From contig NZ_JBPAXY010000002.1 of NCBI RefSeq assembly GCF_050897975.1, forward strand, positions 372,001 through 436,000: a stretch of DNA of 64,000 nt, read 5' to 3'. Below, in pieces: positions 9,108 through 16,441 of the stretch. Each line of letters starts with the position of its first letter. The stretch's first letter is position 1. A program made the translations under genes and the position numbers. Below the pieces are notes generated by a model. The model saw only the letters and a list, made by a program, of their open reading frames with translations, was not told the DNA's origin and did no database searches. This DNA comes from Pseudooceanicola sp050897975 (lineage in GTDB: Bacteria; Pseudomonadota; Alphaproteobacteria; Rhodobacterales; Rhodobacteraceae).

Positions 9108-9221
9108 GGCGGGATGGCCCGCGTTCGGTTTGGGGTCCGGTTGGCGGGATGGCCCGCCAGTCCGATTGGGATCTTTGTCGTCAGGGGTGACCCGGGGGCT
9201 GGTCTATCGCCCTCCCCCGGG
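9108..9221 (-). other. Intercistronic hairpins between nrtA and nrtB
   Basis: The 162-base nrtA-nrtB gap contains a near-duplicate GGCGGGATGGCCCGC (9108-9122 and 9143-9158; the second is a perfect 6-bp hairpin with an ATGG loop). It also holds a stronger hairpin CCCGGGGG...CCCCCGGG (9191-9198 with 9214-9221). Such structures downstream of a binding-protein gene commonly protect or terminate part of the message, giving more binding protein than permease. That role is inferred; no U-tract follows. Confidence 0.45.
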
Positions 9222-9251
9222 ACCTCGGTCCTGTGCGGCCCGAAGGGGCGC

Positions 9252-10625
9252 TCAGCCCTGAACCTCGTTCCCGACGACCTTCTGATCGCCCTTCAGGCCG
9301 ATCGGCAGGCTGTCGAGATAGGCGTTCGGGGTGCGGCCGTCATAGGCGATGCCGTCGATCACATCCTCGGAGGGGGTCGGCGCCTTGTAGCCGTCGCTGT
9401 CCCAGGGGAAGTCGGCCTCGTTGGCCAGGCCCTCGTCCACCAGCATCCGCGCCGCCTCCAGGTAGATCTCGGGCTTGTAGACCGATTTCGCCACCTCGTC
9501 GTACCAGCTGTCGGGCTTGGCCTCGGCGATCTGACCCCAGCGGCGCATCTGGGTCAGATACCAGACCGCGTCAGAGTAGAAGGGATAGGTGGCGTTGTAG
9601 CGGAAGAAGACGTTGAAATCGGGCACCTCGCGGGTGTCGCCCTTCTCATACTCGAAGGTGCCGGTCATCGAGTTGGCGATCACCTCGTAGTCCGCGCCGA
9701 CATATTCGGGGCGCGACAGGATCTCGACCGCCTCGGGACGGTTGGCGTTGTCGTTCTCGTCCAGCCACATGGCCGCACGGATCAGCGCCTTGGTGATCGC
9801 CAGGGTGGTGTTCGGATTGGCCTCCTGGAATTCCGCCGACAGGCCGAAGACCTTCTCGGGGTTGTTCTTCCACAGCTCGTAATCGGTGATCACCGGCACG
9901 CCGATGCCCTTGAACACCGCCTGCTGGTTCCAGGGCTCGCCCACGCAGTAGCCGCTGATCGTGCCGGCCTCCAGGGTGGCGGGCATCTGCGGCGGCGGGG
10001 TGACCGACAGGAAGGCCTCGGCGCCGATCTGGCCGGTGACGTTCTCGGGGGAGTAGTAGCCCGGTTCGATCCCACCGGCGGCCAGCCAGTAGCGCAGCTC
10101 GTAGTTGTGGGTCGAGACGGGGAAGACCATGCCCATGTTGAAGGGCTTGCCCTCGGCGTTGAAGCTTTCGATCACCGGCTTCAGGTTCTCGGCGCCGATC
10201 GGGTGGGCGATCTTGCCGTCCGCATCGGTGGCCAGGTTGGGCTTCATCATCTCCCAGACCTCGTTCGACACGGTAATGCCGTTGCCGTTCAGGTCCATCG
10301 AGAAGGGGGTGATGATATGCGCCTCGGTGCCATAGCCAATGGTGGCCGCCAGGGGCTGACCGGCCAGCATGTGGGCGCCGTCCAGGGTGCCCGAGATCAC
10401 GCCGTCCAGCAGCACCTTCCAGTTGGCCTGGGCCTCCAGCGTCACGAACAGGCCCTCGTCGTCGAAGAAGCCCTGTTCATAGGCCACCGCCAGCGGCGCC
10501 ATGTCGGTCAGCTTGATGAACCCGAAGGTCAGCACGTCTTTTTCCAGGTCCAGCATCTCGGCGCTTGCCGGTGCGACCAGGGCGGTGGAGGCCGCCAGCG
10601 AAAGAAGCAGTTTCTTCATCTTCAT
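9252..10625 (-). CDS. nrtA: Periplasmic nitrate-binding protein NrtA
   Basis: A 457-residue substrate-binding protein of the NMT1/NrtA family that delivers nitrate or nitrite to the NrtB/ATPase importer. The N-terminus (MKMKKLLLSLAASTALVAPASA) is a clean Sec signal peptide ending in Ala-Ser-Ala, so the protein is periplasmic rather than a lipoprotein. The mature part begins with the family's GFIKLTDMAPLAVAYEQGFF. It is similar throughout to the adjacent NasS, which lacks the signal peptide, consistent with duplication of an ancestral nitrate sensor/binder. It is the first gene after a 282-base leader carrying ANTAR-type hairpins, so its expression is probably controlled by antitermination. 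Confidence 0.95.
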   Translation of the reverse strand: MKMKKLLLSLAASTALVAPASAEMLDLEKDVLTFGFIKLTDMAPLAVAYEQGFFDDEGLFVTLEAQANWKVLLDGVISGTLDGAHMLAGQPLAATIGYGTEAHIITPFSMDLNGNGITVSNEVWEMMKPNLATDADGKIAHPIGAENLKPVIESFNAEGKPFNMGMVFPVSTHNYELRYWLAAGGIEPGYYSPENVTGQIGAEAFLSVTPPPQMPATLEAGTISGYCVGEPWNQQAVFKGIGVPVITDYELWKNNPEKVFGLSAEFQEANPNTTLAITKALIRAAMWLDENDNANRPEAVEILSRPEYVGADYEVIANSMTGTFEYEKGDTREVPDFNVFFRYNATYPFYSDAVWYLTQMRRWGQIAEAKPDSWYDEVAKSVYKPEIYLEAARMLVDEGLANEADFPWDSDGYKAPTPSEDVIDGIAYDGRTPNAYLDSLPIGLKGDQKVVGNEVQG

Positions 10626-10650
10626 ACCCCGTCATCTGTTCTTTTTCAGA

Positions 10651-10678
10651 AACCCGGGGATGGTTTTCTTCACCCGGG
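10651..10678 (-). terminator. Possible intrinsic terminator in the nrtA leader
   Basis: Read in the direction of nrtA, CCCGGG (10678-10673) and CCCGGG (10658-10653) can pair across a 14-base loop and are followed by UUUCU. It ends about 25 bases before the nrtA start. A second strong stem lies upstream at 10708-10725. Either could be the terminator that NasT relieves. Confidence 0.4.
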
Positions 10679-10707
10679 CCAAACACGAAAAGCCACTCTG
10701 ACAATCC

Positions 10708-10725
10708 CGGATGCGGGTGCATCCG
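10708..10725 (-). terminator. Strong leader stem-loop, candidate attenuator stem upstream of nrtA
   Basis: CGGATGC-ACCC-GCATCCG is a perfect 7-bp hairpin. The stem can be extended outward by two G-U pairs and, past a mismatch, by GACA/TGTC. The outer strand touches the base of the second hexaloop hairpin (10732-10747), so the two may compete. A T-rich stretch (CTTTTCG) follows a dozen bases later, which is weaker than a classical terminator. Confidence 0.45.
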
Positions 10726-10731
10726 AAGTGT

Positions 10732-10799
10732 CGAGCGGCTCTGCTCAGTCAAACCCAGTCGGTGGGAGAAATGCGTTAGGTGGGCGCCATTGCCTACCT
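10732..10799 (-). promoter_or_regulatory. Tandem ANTAR-type hexaloop hairpins in the nrtA leader (probable NasT target)
   Basis: Hairpin 1 (10799-10778) has stem AGGTaGGC/GCCcACCT with loop AATGGC. Hairpin 2 (10747-10732) has stem TGAGC/GCTCG with loop AGAGCC. Both loops are hexanucleotides with A at position 1 and G at position 4, the signature known for RNA targets of ANTAR antiterminators. The hairpins are 30 bases apart, longer than in the shortest examples. nasT, an ANTAR protein, is encoded just upstream. The inferred role is that NasT bound here prevents formation of a downstream terminator stem when NasS senses nitrate. Confidence 0.68.
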
Positions 10800-10907
10800 G
10801 TGATCCTTGATGCGGGATTCGTCGCACAAAGGCAAAACCGGATGTGCATTTGCGTCGAGTTTTTTGCAGCGCAGCATGATTTGCCGCAAAAAGCGCCGTT
10901 TTCGGGC

Positions 10908-12092
10908 TTAATCGGGCGACAAAGGCTCAAAAACGCGGCCATCGAAGAAGAAATCGGGGATCAGCGACAGGTGGCCCGCCGCCGAGGCGATGGCGGTTTC
11001 GCGGCGCACCGCCCCCTCGATCTTGGACGAGGCGCCGGGCAGATCGGCCTCGGTACCCGACAGGGCGGCGCGGTGCAGATCGCTGCGGAAGGCGCGGACG
11101 CCCGCGCGGGCGGCGGCGTCGCGGTCCAGCCCGGTGCGCGCGGCCAGTTGATGGGCGATCCATTCCGCCTGACTGCGCCAGGGGAAACTGGCACAGCCGC
11201 GGTGGAAGCCGACAAAGCCCGGCACCGCGCGCGTATCGCCACGCCCGTTGATCACCATCCGCCCCGACAGCGAGCGTTCCAGCACCTCGACCGGCAGGTC
11301 CAGGTATTCGGGCCGCGACAGCAGTTCGGCCGCCAGCCCCCGCGCGCCGGGTTCCGCCAGCCAGCGCCCGGCCCGCCAGCAGGCGCGCACCAGGCGGCCC
11401 ACCAGCGCCGCCTCACGCTCGGCCCAGTCGGTGCGCAGGGCCAGCACCTTTTCAGGCGCCATCTGCCAGATGGCGCGCCCCGGCAACAACAGCTCGCCCG
11501 CGCCGTTTTCCACCGTGATACTGCCCCAGGGTTCGCCGACGCAGAAGGCGTCCAGCTCTCCGGCGGCCATGGCATCGGCCATCAGGGGGGGCGGCACGGT
11601 GTGGATCGACACCCCCTGCGGCGCGGGCAGGCCCAGGGCCGACAGCCAGTAATAGAGAAGTTCCGCGTGCATCGAGAAGGGGAAGGGCACGCCCAGGCGC
11701 AGGGGCCGGTCGGCGGGTTTCGCGCGGATCAGCGCCTCGCCCGCCGCGCGGGCAACGTCGAATGCGAAATCATGGCCCACGGCGCGCAGCCGCTCGGCCA
11801 GGGCATTGCTGACCCCGATCACGTTGCCGTTCACCGACAGGACCGAAACCGCCGACAGCGCCGCCCCCGTGCCCCCCAGCCCCAGGGCCGAGGCCACGGG
11901 CACCGGCGCCAGCATATGGGCCGCATCGACCCGGCCAAAGACCAGCATGTCGCGCAAGGAGGACCAGCTGGGCGCGCGCACCAGATCCAGCGCCAGCCCT
12001 TCCTCGGCGGCAAAGCCCATTTCCTGCGCCACCACCAGCGGCGCGGCATCCACCAGCGGGATGAACCCCACGTTCAGGACCTGCGGCGTCAT
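10908..12092 (-). CDS. nasS: Cytoplasmic nitrate/nitrite sensor NasS
   Basis: A 394-residue NrtA-like protein without signal peptide; it starts directly with the family motif NVGFIPLVDAAPLVVAQE. In NasS-NasT systems NasS binds NasT and releases it when nitrate or nitrite is present. Conserved ligand-pocket neighbourhoods match NrtA (AHMLAPVPVA, FCVGEPWGS). The start overlaps the nasT stop by four bases (ATGA), as expected for a stoichiometric sensor/antiterminator pair. A periplasmic binder is the alternative, but the missing signal and the nasT coupling favour NasS. Confidence 0.9.
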   Translation of the reverse strand: MTPQVLNVGFIPLVDAAPLVVAQEMGFAAEEGLALDLVRAPSWSSLRDMLVFGRVDAAHMLAPVPVASALGLGGTGAALSAVSVLSVNGNVIGVSNALAERLRAVGHDFAFDVARAAGEALIRAKPADRPLRLGVPFPFSMHAELLYYWLSALGLPAPQGVSIHTVPPPLMADAMAAGELDAFCVGEPWGSITVENGAGELLLPGRAIWQMAPEKVLALRTDWAEREAALVGRLVRACWRAGRWLAEPGARGLAAELLSRPEYLDLPVEVLERSLSGRMVINGRGDTRAVPGFVGFHRGCASFPWRSQAEWIAHQLAARTGLDRDAAARAGVRAFRSDLHRAALSGTEADLPGASSKIEGAVRRETAIASAAGHLSLIPDFFFDGRVFEPLSPD

Positions 12093-12673
12093 CCCAGCAG
12101 CCCCGCCGTGGTGACCAACGCCTGGGCCACATCCGCAACCCGCTTGCCCTGATCCATCGCCGCCTTGCGCAGCAGGGCATAGGCCTCATCCTCGCCCAAC
12201 CCGCGGGCCTTCATCAGCAGACCCTTGGCGCGGTCGATGACCTTCCGCTCTTCCAGGGCACGCTTGGTCGTCTCCAGCTCGGTGCGCATCCGCTGGAACA
12301 TGTGAAACCGAGCCACGGCGGCATCCATCACGGGCTTCACCCGCTCGGGCTTCAGCCCGGCGACGACATAGGCCGACACCCCCGCCTCGATCGCGGCGCG
12401 GGTCAGGCCATCGTCGGACTGATCCACGAACATGGCCACGGGCCGGTCCAGCGGGCCAGAGGCCAGGGTCAGTTCCTCCAGCATGTCGCGCGACGGGTTG
12501 GCCAAATCGACCAGCACCACATCGGGGTTCAGCGCCGTCACCTTGCGCGCCAGGCCGGTGACCTCGGAAATGACATGGATGTCGTAATCCCCCGCCTCGG
12601 CCAGGCTGTCGACGATCAACAGGGCCCGGTCGCGGTCCGGTTCGACAATGATGATGGAAAGCCTGTGCGACAT
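12089..12673 (-). CDS. nasT: ANTAR-domain nitrate response regulator / antiterminator NasT
   Basis: A 194-residue regulator with an N-terminal receiver-like domain (IIIVEPDRDRALLIVDSLAE; Asp56 in VVLVDLANPS). It ends in a C-terminal ANTAR RNA-binding domain from about residue 130 (RALEERKVIDRAKGLLMKAR), with the aromatic-poor three-helix signature ending in RVADVAQALV. It binds hexaloop hairpins in nitrate-gene leaders, and a matching pair lies before nrtA. The start at 12673 (MSHRLSIII) is preferred over an upstream in-frame start because family proteins begin at this point. It heads the operon and overlaps nasS. Confidence 0.93.
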   Translation of the reverse strand: MSHRLSIIIVEPDRDRALLIVDSLAEAGDYDIHVISEVTGLARKVTALNPDVVLVDLANPSRDMLEELTLASGPLDRPVAMFVDQSDDGLTRAAIEAGVSAYVVAGLKPERVKPVMDAAVARFHMFQRMRTELETTKRALEERKVIDRAKGLLMKARGLGEDEAYALLRKAAMDQGKRVADVAQALVTTAGLLG

Positions 12674-12788
12674 ACCCCCGTCATGGGGCCAAGGGCCGGG
12701 CTTTGTAAACTCTGCTTTGCGCGCGCCGCCCCCGGCCCCGGCGCTTGGCCCAAAAAACCGGCGGCACGGCGCGGCGGGTCCGGCGATC

Positions 12789-12803
12789 TTAATCAATGAT
12801 TAG
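12789..12803. promoter_or_regulatory. CtrA-like box (TTAA-N7-TTAG)
   Basis: TTAATCAATGATTAG lies 64 bases before the methyltransferase gene in an otherwise GC-rich gap. It resembles the alphaproteobacterial CtrA box TTAA-N7-TTAA with one mismatch and also contains the 13-base palindrome TAATCAATGATTA. It could equally be an AT-rich promoter element or the site of another dimeric regulator. Confidence 0.25.
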
Positions 12804-12866
12804 GGAAGCTGCGGCGAAATGGCGGCGCGGCCCCGAGGTCGCGCAGACCTGTGACAGGAGGTTCCC

Positions 12867-13799
12867 ATGGAAATTCTCGATCACCCGCCGATGACCTGGC
12901 GCGAGGATCAGCGCATCGCCTGGCCGATGAAGAAACTCGGCCATGCGCAACTTGGCCCCGCCGAGGGGGCGATGCTGTACTATCTCGCCCGCGACTGGGT
13001 CTCGGGGCGGCATCCGCTGCTGGAACTGGGCTCTTTCCTGGGGGGCAGCGCCTCGCTGACCGGGGCCGGGCTGATGGCCAATCCCGCCTGGGACGGCGCC
13101 GCGCGGCTGCACTGCTTTGACATCTTCGAGGCCAGGTTCGGCGACATGGCCGAGTTCATCCGCACCCGCATCGACCCCGCCTTCCGGGACGGCGCGGATT
13201 TCCAGCACCTGTTCGAGGCCCAGACCGCCGAGGTGGCCCGCGCCCTTCAGATCCACAAGGGCGATTTCACCCAGGCCCGCTGGGACGACGGGCCGGTCGA
13301 TCTGATCTTCGTCGACATCGCCAAGACGCCCGAGCTGAACCGCGTCGTGCTGGAACGGTTCCTGCCCGCCCTGCGCCCCGGGCCGGGGCTGCTGGTGAAC
13401 CAGGATTTCCACAATGCCGACAACCCGTGGATCCATTGCTCGCTGGGTCATCTGATCGGCTATTTCGACCTGGTCGAACCGCGCGCCGACGATTCCATCC
13501 TGCTGCGCCTGCGCAAGACGATCCCCGCCGCCACCCTGCGCGAGGCCGGCCGCTGGGAAGAACTGAGCCTGGAAGAGGCGCTGGCACGGGTCGACAAGCT
13601 GCGCGCGCTGTTCCGGGGCGGGCGCCACGACACCCGCTATATCGAACTGGTCCGCGCCCGGCTGCTGCTGCACGCGGGGGATGCGGCGGGGGCACTGGCG
13701 CTGGTCGATGAGGCGCTGGAACAGTTCGGCCCCGGCGACGAGAAGGAACATTTCTTCTGGCTGCGCCGCTGCCGTGCCATCCAGGAAGACGCCGCCTGA
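12867..13799 (+). CDS. Class I SAM-dependent methyltransferase
   Basis: A 310-residue soluble protein with a Rossmann-type methyltransferase core. LLELGSFLGGSASLTGAGL (about residues 51-69) is motif I, HCFDIFEAR motif II, and PVDLIFVDIAKTPELN the acidic motif IV region. The last ~80 residues form a helical tail with a TPR-like ARLLLHAGDAAGALALVDEALE segment. It starts at ATG 12867 after an AGGAGG ribosome-binding site. The substrate cannot be read from sequence. It stands alone between the divergent nas operon and the pirin gene. Confidence 0.8.
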   Translation: MEILDHPPMTWREDQRIAWPMKKLGHAQLGPAEGAMLYYLARDWVSGRHPLLELGSFLGGSASLTGAGLMANPAWDGAARLHCFDIFEARFGDMAEFIRTRIDPAFRDGADFQHLFEAQTAEVARALQIHKGDFTQARWDDGPVDLIFVDIAKTPELNRVVLERFLPALRPGPGLLVNQDFHNADNPWIHCSLGHLIGYFDLVEPRADDSILLRLRKTIPAATLREAGRWEELSLEEALARVDKLRALFRGGRHDTRYIELVRARLLLHAGDAAGALALVDEALEQFGPGDEKEHFFWLRRCRAIQEDAA

Positions 13800-13888
13800 G
13801 CCCTGGCGCCCCCTGAGCAGCCCCTGTGCGCGCTTGCGGGGCTGCGCGCCGGGCGTTTCGGTCTATCTTGGCCTCAAAGGAGACCGAG

Positions 13889-14884
13889 ATGAGCTGGAAC
13901 CCCGACGCCCTGCTGACCGACCCCGACGCCATCGCCGCCTCGGCGCTGGAGACGCAGATCATCCCCCGCGCCCGCGACATCGGCGGCTTCGAGGTGCGCC
14001 GCGCCCTGCCCGCGCCCCGTCGGCAGATGGTCGGCCCCTTCATCTTTTTCGACCAGATGGGCCCGGTCGAACTGCTGGCGGGCGACCGGATCGACGTGCG
14101 CCCCCACCCCCATATCGGCCTGGGCACCGTCACCTATCTGTTCGACGGCAGTTTCCGGCACCGCGATTCCCTGGGCTCGGATCAGCTGATCACCCCCGGC
14201 GACGTCAACTGGATGGTGGCCGGGCGCGGCATCAGCCATTCCGAACGCTCGCCCTCGGCCGAGGCGGGCGGGCCCCTTTACGGGGTACAGACCTGGATCG
14301 CCCTGCCCGAGGCCGAGGAAGAGCGCGCGCCGCTCTTCGAGCATTTCCCCCAGACCGCCCTGCCCCTGCTGGAGGCCGGCGGCATCCGCGCCCGGCTGAT
14401 CCTGGGCACCGCCTTTGGCGCGGCCGCCCCCGCGCGGCTTTTCTCGGAAAGCTTTTATCTGGACGTCACCCTGGCCCCCGGCGCGCCCTTCCCCCTGCCC
14501 GACGATCACGAGGATCGCGGCGTGCATGTGACCCATGGCCAGGTCACCGTGGCGGGCCAGACCTTCGATCCGGGCCGGATGATGGTCTTTCGCCCCGGCG
14601 ATGCGATCACCCTGCGCGCCGGGCCCGAGGGGGCACGCTTCCTCGCCCTGGGCGGCGCCACGCTGTCCGGGCCGCGCTATATCTGGTGGAACTTCGTCGC
14701 CTCCGACCCCGACCGGATCGAGGCGGCCAAGCTGGACTGGCGGCGCGGCCAATGGGGGGCGGGCCTGTTCGATCTGCCCCGGGGCGACCACGACGAGTTC
14801 ATCGCCGCCCCCGAGGACGGGCCGGGCCGCCTGCTGCCGATGCGAGCAGGTGCGCGCCGTCCGGGCGGCGGCGGCGCGGGCTAG
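13889..14884 (+). CDS. Pirin family protein
   Basis: A 331-residue bicupin protein. The N-terminal cupin carries the pirin metal site: HPHIGLGTVTYLFDG and the later HSERSP supply histidines and a glutamate. The C-terminal cupin includes VHVTHGQVTVAGQTFDPG. Bacterial pirins include quercetinase-like enzymes and stress-linked regulators; which applies here is not visible. ATG 13889 is chosen because AAAGGAGA lies directly upstream and the preceding in-frame codons are intergenic. Confidence 0.88.
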   Translation: MSWNPDALLTDPDAIAASALETQIIPRARDIGGFEVRRALPAPRRQMVGPFIFFDQMGPVELLAGDRIDVRPHPHIGLGTVTYLFDGSFRHRDSLGSDQLITPGDVNWMVAGRGISHSERSPSAEAGGPLYGVQTWIALPEAEEERAPLFEHFPQTALPLLEAGGIRARLILGTAFGAAAPARLFSESFYLDVTLAPGAPFPLPDDHEDRGVHVTHGQVTVAGQTFDPGRMMVFRPGDAITLRAGPEGARFLALGGATLSGPRYIWWNFVASDPDRIEAAKLDWRRGQWGAGLFDLPRGDHDEFIAAPEDGPGRLLPMRAGARRPGGGGAG

Positions 14885-14950
14885 GGCCGCGCCCCTTGCC
14901 GGGCGCCGCAGCGGGGCGCTAGGACCGGGGCAGACCTGACAGGAGATCCC

Positions 14951-15292
14951 ATGCTGCGCGCCCTCGCCTCCCGCTTCCAGGCTGCCTCGGACAGCTACGC
15001 CCGCCACTACGGCATCGACCGCGACGCGGATTGGTACGTTCTGAAGATGCTTGAGGAATCGGGCGAGGTGGCCAAGGCCTGGAACAAGCTGACCCATCGG
15101 GGCCGCCGCCGCGACGCCACGCCCGAGGCCCTGGACCAGGATCTGGCGGATGAACTGGCCGATCTGCTGGGCATGGTCCTGCTGGTGGCGCGGCAGAAGG
15201 ATGTGGATCTGAACGCCGCCATCGCCCGCAAGTGGCATTTCGACCCCGAAGCCCCCGCCGCCCCGTCGGCGCAGGGGAAAAAGCCGGAATAG
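14951..15292 (+). CDS. MazG-like nucleotide pyrophosphohydrolase
   Basis: A 113-residue all-alpha NTP pyrophosphatase-like protein. LKMLEESGEVAKAWNKL and, about 30 residues on, DELADLLGMVLLVA form the ExxE...ExxD metal-binding arrangement of the MazG/dUTPase-like superfamily. Such single-domain proteins hydrolyse non-canonical or excess nucleoside triphosphates. The start follows AGGAGATCCC. It lies between the pirin gene and ada, a loose housekeeping and DNA-damage neighbourhood. Confidence 0.85.
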   Translation: MLRALASRFQAASDSYARHYGIDRDADWYVLKMLEESGEVAKAWNKLTHRGRRRDATPEALDQDLADELADLLGMVLLVARQKDVDLNAAIARKWHFDPEAPAAPSAQGKKPE

Positions 15293-15342
15293 CTGCCCGT
15301 TTTCCGGCGCCAGCCGCGCCCTGCCTGGGCTAGGCTTGGCCC

Positions 15343-16410
15343 ATGATGATGTTCGACCTGCCCTCTGACGATACGCTTTACGCCGCCCTGCTGGCCCGCG
15401 ATCCCGCCTATGACGGGCGCGCCTGGGTCGGTGTCACCTCGACCGGGATCTTCTGCCGCCTGACCTGCCCGGCGCGCAAACCCCGGCGCGAGAACTGCGT
15501 CTTTCACGACAGCCCCGGCGCCTGCCTGGCCGCCGGGTTCCGCCCCTGCAAGCGCTGCCACCCCCTGGGCGTGGCGGCGGGGGCCTACGACCCGGTGGTG
15601 CCGCCCCTTCTGGCGGCGCTGGAGGCCCGGCCCGAACACCGCTGGACCGAGGCCGATGTCACCGCCCTGGGCCTGGATCCCTCGACCGTGCGGCGGGTGT
15701 TCAAACGGGCCTTCGGCATGACCTTTCTGGACATGGCGCGGCAACGGCGGCTGCGCGACGGCTTTCTGGCCCTGGGGCGCGGCGAAACGGTGATCGCGGC
15801 ACAGCTGGAGGCGGGGTTCGAAAGCCCGTCTGCCTTTCGCGCCGCCTTCGCCCGGCTTCTGGGGCTGGCGCCGGGGCATCTGCGCGCCGACGCACCGCTG
15901 CGCGCCGACTGGATCGCCACGCCCCTTGGCGACATGATCGCGGTCTCCTGCACCCACCGTCTGCACCTGCTGGAGTTTGCCGACCGCCGCGCCCTGGCGG
16001 CGGAGGTACAGCGCCTGGCGCGGAATACCCCCGGGGGTCTGGGCATCGGGCCGATGCCCCCCACCGAGCAGATCCGCGCCGAGCTGGCGGCCTATTTCGC
16101 CGGCACCTCCGCCGATTTCACCACCCCCCTGGCCCTGCATGGGAGCGCCTTTACCCGCGAGGTCTGGCAGGCGCTGCGCCAGATCCCGCCGGGCGAAACC
16201 CGCAGCTATGGCGCCCTGGCCCGCAGCCTGGGCCGCCCCGGATCGCAACGGGCCGTGGCCCGCGCCAATGGGGCCAACCAGATTGCCCTGGTGATCCCCT
16301 GCCACCGGGTGATCGGCGCCGACGGGGCGCTGACCGGCTATGGCGGGGGCCTGTGGCGCAAGCAACGCCTGCTGGAGATCGAGGCGCGCTGGCGCCCTGC
16401 CCCGGCCTGA
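15343..16410 (+). CDS. ada: Bifunctional Ada: methylphosphotriester sensor / AraC regulator and O6-methylguanine-DNA methyltransferase
   Basis: A 355-residue Ada repairs and senses DNA alkylation. The N-terminal zinc site has cysteines 38, 42, 69 and 72 (FCRLTC and CKRC), the numbering known from the E. coli protein, with Cys38 as methyl acceptor from phosphotriesters. An AraC-type DNA-binding domain spans about 90-180. The C-terminal methyltransferase has the active-site PCHRVIG with Cys320. All catalytic residues are present. Three ATG codons lie in a row at 15343; which is used is uncertain. Family members often activate their own promoter and alkylation-repair genes; no partner alkB or alkA is adjacent. 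Confidence 0.96.
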   Translation: MMMFDLPSDDTLYAALLARDPAYDGRAWVGVTSTGIFCRLTCPARKPRRENCVFHDSPGACLAAGFRPCKRCHPLGVAAGAYDPVVPPLLAALEARPEHRWTEADVTALGLDPSTVRRVFKRAFGMTFLDMARQRRLRDGFLALGRGETVIAAQLEAGFESPSAFRAAFARLLGLAPGHLRADAPLRADWIATPLGDMIAVSCTHRLHLLEFADRRALAAEVQRLARNTPGGLGIGPMPPTEQIRAELAAYFAGTSADFTTPLALHGSAFTREVWQALRQIPPGETRSYGALARSLGRPGSQRAVARANGANQIALVIPCHRVIGADGALTGYGGGLWRKQRLLEIEARWRPAPA

Positions 16411-16441
16411 CCCCGGCCCGCCGCCCGGCCTGACCCGGCGG

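Noticed and set aside
9108..9158. Direct repeat GGCGGGATGGCCCGC considered as a CRISPR fragment
   Set aside because: There are only two copies, each palindromic, with no further units or cas genes; it is an intercistronic hairpin pair.
10830..10860. Possible sigma-54 promoter before nrtA (TGCAC...TTGC)
   Set aside because: The spacing between the -24-like and -12-like parts is too long by three bases and the GG doublet is missing.
8037..12152. Very long open frame on the plus strand across nrtB, nrtA and nasS
   Set aside because: It lies opposite well-supported genes, its translation is rich in Gly/Gln/His/Arg without domains, and such antisense frames are an effect of high GC codon bias.
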